Position numbers and translations under genes: made by a program | Shown: positions 5,880-7,471 of the stretch, one piece after another | Layout of the letters: every line of letters starts with the position of its first letter | Numbering within the stretch: the stretch's first letter is position 1 | Notes under the pieces: generated by a model | The model's input: the letters and a program-made list of their open reading frames with translations, nothing else | Database searches by the model: none | Told to the model about the DNA's origin: nothing | Source: Bacteroidota bacterium | GTDB taxonomy: Bacteria > Bacteroidota > Bacteroidia > Sphingobacteriales > Sphingobacteriaceae | DNA length: 7,471 nucleotides | NCBI GenBank assembly: GCA_013288465.1 | Contig: JABDBT010000100.1 | Span: 1-7,471, forward strand | Direction: 5' to 3'

Positions 5880-7211
5880 ATGAAAAAAACAATATTAAGT
5901 TTAGGGGGATTATTGCTGGGCATTACCCTCTCTTATGGGCAGGCTACTATATCGCCTGCAAAAGCACAATCAAAACCCGTTGTAATTACCGGCGCTACCA
6001 TACATATTGGCAACGGACAGGTAATAAGCAATGGTTATATCACCTTTGATAAAGGCAAAATTACCGGCGTTGGCGAAGGCGCCGCTCCAAGTATTTCAGG
6101 TTATGAAGTCATAAACGGTGCAGGCAAACAGGTATATCCCGGTTTTATATGCCCTATGACCACACTTGGATTAATTGAAATTGAAGAAGGTGCAAAAGGC
6201 ACTGTTGATGACGCTGAAACCGGCGAGTTTAACCCGCACGTACGCTCATTAGTAGCCTATAATACCGATTCGAAAGTAATACCTACTGTACGTTCAAACG
6301 GGGTTTTACTGGCACAGCCTGTACCAAGCGGCGGTGTTATTTCAGGAACATCATCAGTGGTACAGTTAGATGCATGGAACTGGGAAGATGCAGCCTATAA
6401 AAAAGACATGGCTGTCCATTTAAACTGGCCTTCGGCCGGTGGCCGTGGGGGCCGTGGCGGCGGCGGTGGCCGCAGGGGCGCTGTAGCAGCACCCGGTGCC
6501 GAAACACCTGCAGAACGCGCGCAAAAAGCAATTGATGTTTTGAACAGCCTTTTTGCAGAGGCAAAAGCTTATGCCGAATCGGCTAAACCGGATGTAACCA
6601 ACATACGCCTGGCTGCTTTGAAAGGGTTATTTACCGGCACCAAAAAGCTTTTTATTATTGCCGATGAGGCCAAACAAATTGTACAGGCAGTTGATTTCGC
6701 TAAAAAGTTTGGCGTGCAGGCTGTAATTGTTGGTGGCAAAGAATCATATATGGTTACTGATGTATTACGGGAAAACAATGTGCCGGTAATTATCCGCGAA
6801 ACACAAACCTTACCCGAAAGAGCTGAAGATGATGTTTATGAGCCGTACAAACTGCCTTTAAAATTACAAAATGCAGGGGTACTTTATGGTTTAACCGGCA
6901 TTGGCTTTTGGCGCCAGCGCAACCTGCCGTTTGAGGCCGGCGAAGCTGTAGGTTATGGCTTAACTAAAGAGCAGGCTTTATCAATGATCACCATGAACAA
7001 TGCAAAAATATTGGGCATTGATAATACTACCGGCACTTTAGAAAAAGGCAAAGACGCTAACTTGTTCATTTCAGGCGGCGATGCTTTGGATGAGATCACT
7101 ATTGATGTACAAAATGCGTTTATACAAGGCAGAAACATTAATCTTGATAATTTACACAAACAACTGTACAGGAAATTTGCCGCCAAGTACGGTGTAAAAG
7201 CAAATTTGTAA
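5880..7211 (+). CDS. Exported amidohydrolase-like protein lacking metal ligands (probable pseudoenzyme)
   Basis: This 443-residue protein has a signal peptide (MKKTILSLGGLLLGITLSYG, likely cut before Q21). It has the amidohydrolase outline: an N-terminal beta part (VVITGATIHIGNGQVISNG, 34-52), PGFICPMTTLG (87-97) at the usual HxH site, a central barrel, and a closing ALSMITMNNAKILGI and TGTLEKGKDANLFI (366-397). No ligand survives: HxH is M93/T95, the strand-5 site is FIIADEA, the strand-6 site is VGGKESY, and the strand-8 Asp site is LTGIG (338-342). A Gly/Arg-rich insert (187-200) interrupts the barrel. Residues 256-306 align with 252-301 of the upstream protein's inactive half (KLFIIADEAKQIVQAVDFAK versus QVFEVSDPESVLRAAKIGK), so the two are homologous. 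It starts 19 bp after the large gene and ends before a terminator. It is likely a structural or substrate-binding partner of the large protein. Family assignment is secure; role is inferred. Confidence 0.88.
   Translation: MKKTILSLGGLLLGITLSYGQATISPAKAQSKPVVITGATIHIGNGQVISNGYITFDKGKITGVGEGAAPSISGYEVINGAGKQVYPGFICPMTTLGLIEIEEGAKGTVDDAETGEFNPHVRSLVAYNTDSKVIPTVRSNGVLLAQPVPSGGVISGTSSVVQLDAWNWEDAAYKKDMAVHLNWPSAGGRGGRGGGGGRRGAVAAPGAETPAERAQKAIDVLNSLFAEAKAYAESAKPDVTNIRLAALKGLFTGTKKLFIIADEAKQIVQAVDFAKKFGVQAVIVGGKESYMVTDVLRENNVPVIIRETQTLPERAEDDVYEPYKLPLKLQNAGVLYGLTGIGFWRQRNLPFEAGEAVGYGLTKEQALSMITMNNAKILGIDNTTGTLEKGKDANLFISGGDALDEITIDVQNAFIQGRNINLDNLHKQLYRKFAAKYGVKANL
6438..6479 (+). repeat. Glycine/arginine-codon-rich low-complexity insert in the small amidohydrolase-like gene
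   Basis: This encodes residues 187-200 (GGRGGRGGGGGRRG), a GC-rich run of GGN and CGN codons. It lies inside the barrel region, between the GGVISGTSSV segment and the helix that precedes strand 5, and is likely a disordered surface loop. It is a second Gly-rich run in the same operon. Confidence 0.8.
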
Positions 7212-7239
7212 GCAACCCATACGTTTTATATCACAATTT

Positions 7240-7277
7240 AAAACCCCGGCTAACCAATAGCCGGGGTTTTTGCTTTT
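7240..7277 (+). terminator. Rho-independent terminator of the amidohydrolase operon
   Basis: Perfect 13-bp arms, AAAACCCCGGCTA (7240-7252) and TAGCCGGGGTTTT (7258-7270), enclose the loop ACCAA. The 3' arm runs into T's, giving TTTTTGCTTTT at 7267-7277. The stem starts 28 bp after the stop codon of the 443-residue gene. The A-run on the left could let it work from the other strand as well. Confidence 0.93.
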
Positions 7278-7383
7278 ACGCGGAGTAACCCACCAGTGTA
7301 AATTCAAAGTATCTTTCTATAACCTGCGCCCTGGGTGAATTGTGCCTGCCAATAATACCAAAAAATAATTTTATTATATTGTA

Positions 7384-7414
7384 TTGAATATATTACAAAT
7401 AAATACTATATTTA
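7384..7414 (+). promoter_or_regulatory. Weak candidate promoter pointing out of the window
   Basis: TTG (7384-7386), 20 bases, then TATATTTA (7407-7414), which matches seven of eight bases of TAnnTTTG. It lies after the operon terminator and would drive a gene beyond the right edge. The surrounding AT-richness makes a chance match likely. The rest of 7278-7471 shows no gene on either strand. Confidence 0.22.
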
Positions 7415-7439
7415 ATTTTCGAAGCGAATTGTGGGTAGG

Positions 7440-7467
7440 GTAACCTAATTTATAATTAGATAGTTAC
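7440..7467. repeat. Imperfect inverted repeat near the right edge
   Basis: GTAACCTAATT (7440-7450) and AATTAG-ATA-GTTAC (7454-7467) pair over 11 bp, with a three-base loop (TAT) and a three-base bulge (ATA). It lies just downstream of the weak promoter candidate, where an operator or leader hairpin could be. The window ends four bases later. Confidence 0.35.
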
Positions 7468-7471
7468 TATT

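Overview
The window looks like chromosomal DNA from a Bacteroidota bacterium, most likely a Sphingobacteriaceae member (Mucilaginibacter/Pedobacter-like). This rests on moderately AT-rich genes with very AT-rich spacers, poor Shine-Dalgarno sites, promoter-like elements of the TTTG / TAnnTTTG type, signal peptides cleaved just before Gln, and families typical of that phylum (DUF4199, DUF3037). The genus is an inference.

Layout. (1) 1-607, plus strand: the last 81 codons of a HipA-like kinase gene, overlapped by 23 bp by a DUF3037 gene. (2) 640-2170, minus strand: in transcription order, a short LuxR-type regulator with two membrane helices, a DUF4199 membrane protein, and a VOC/glyoxalase-fold protein. 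Each of the first two has a candidate promoter containing an inverted repeat. (3) 2171-2716: a 546-bp, very AT-rich divergent intergenic region with several dyads and no convincing gene. (4) 2717-7211, plus strand: a two-gene operon of exported amidohydrolase-fold proteins of 1047 and 443 residues, 19 bp apart, closed by a strong intrinsic terminator at 7240-7277. (5) 7278-7471: AT-rich intergenic DNA with a weak promoter candidate and a dyad at the edge.

The most interesting content is the amidohydrolase operon. It encodes three amidohydrolase-like modules. The N-terminal half of the large protein and the whole small protein have lost every recognisable metal ligand. Only the C-terminal half of the large protein keeps the full set (H645/H647, H806, H832, D886). 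The operon therefore seems to make one catalytic barrel with two pseudoenzyme partners, probably an envelope-located complex with an unknown substrate. The minus-strand cluster looks like a small membrane-anchored one-component regulator with its likely target genes. No mobile element, CRISPR array, tRNA or rRNA was seen.
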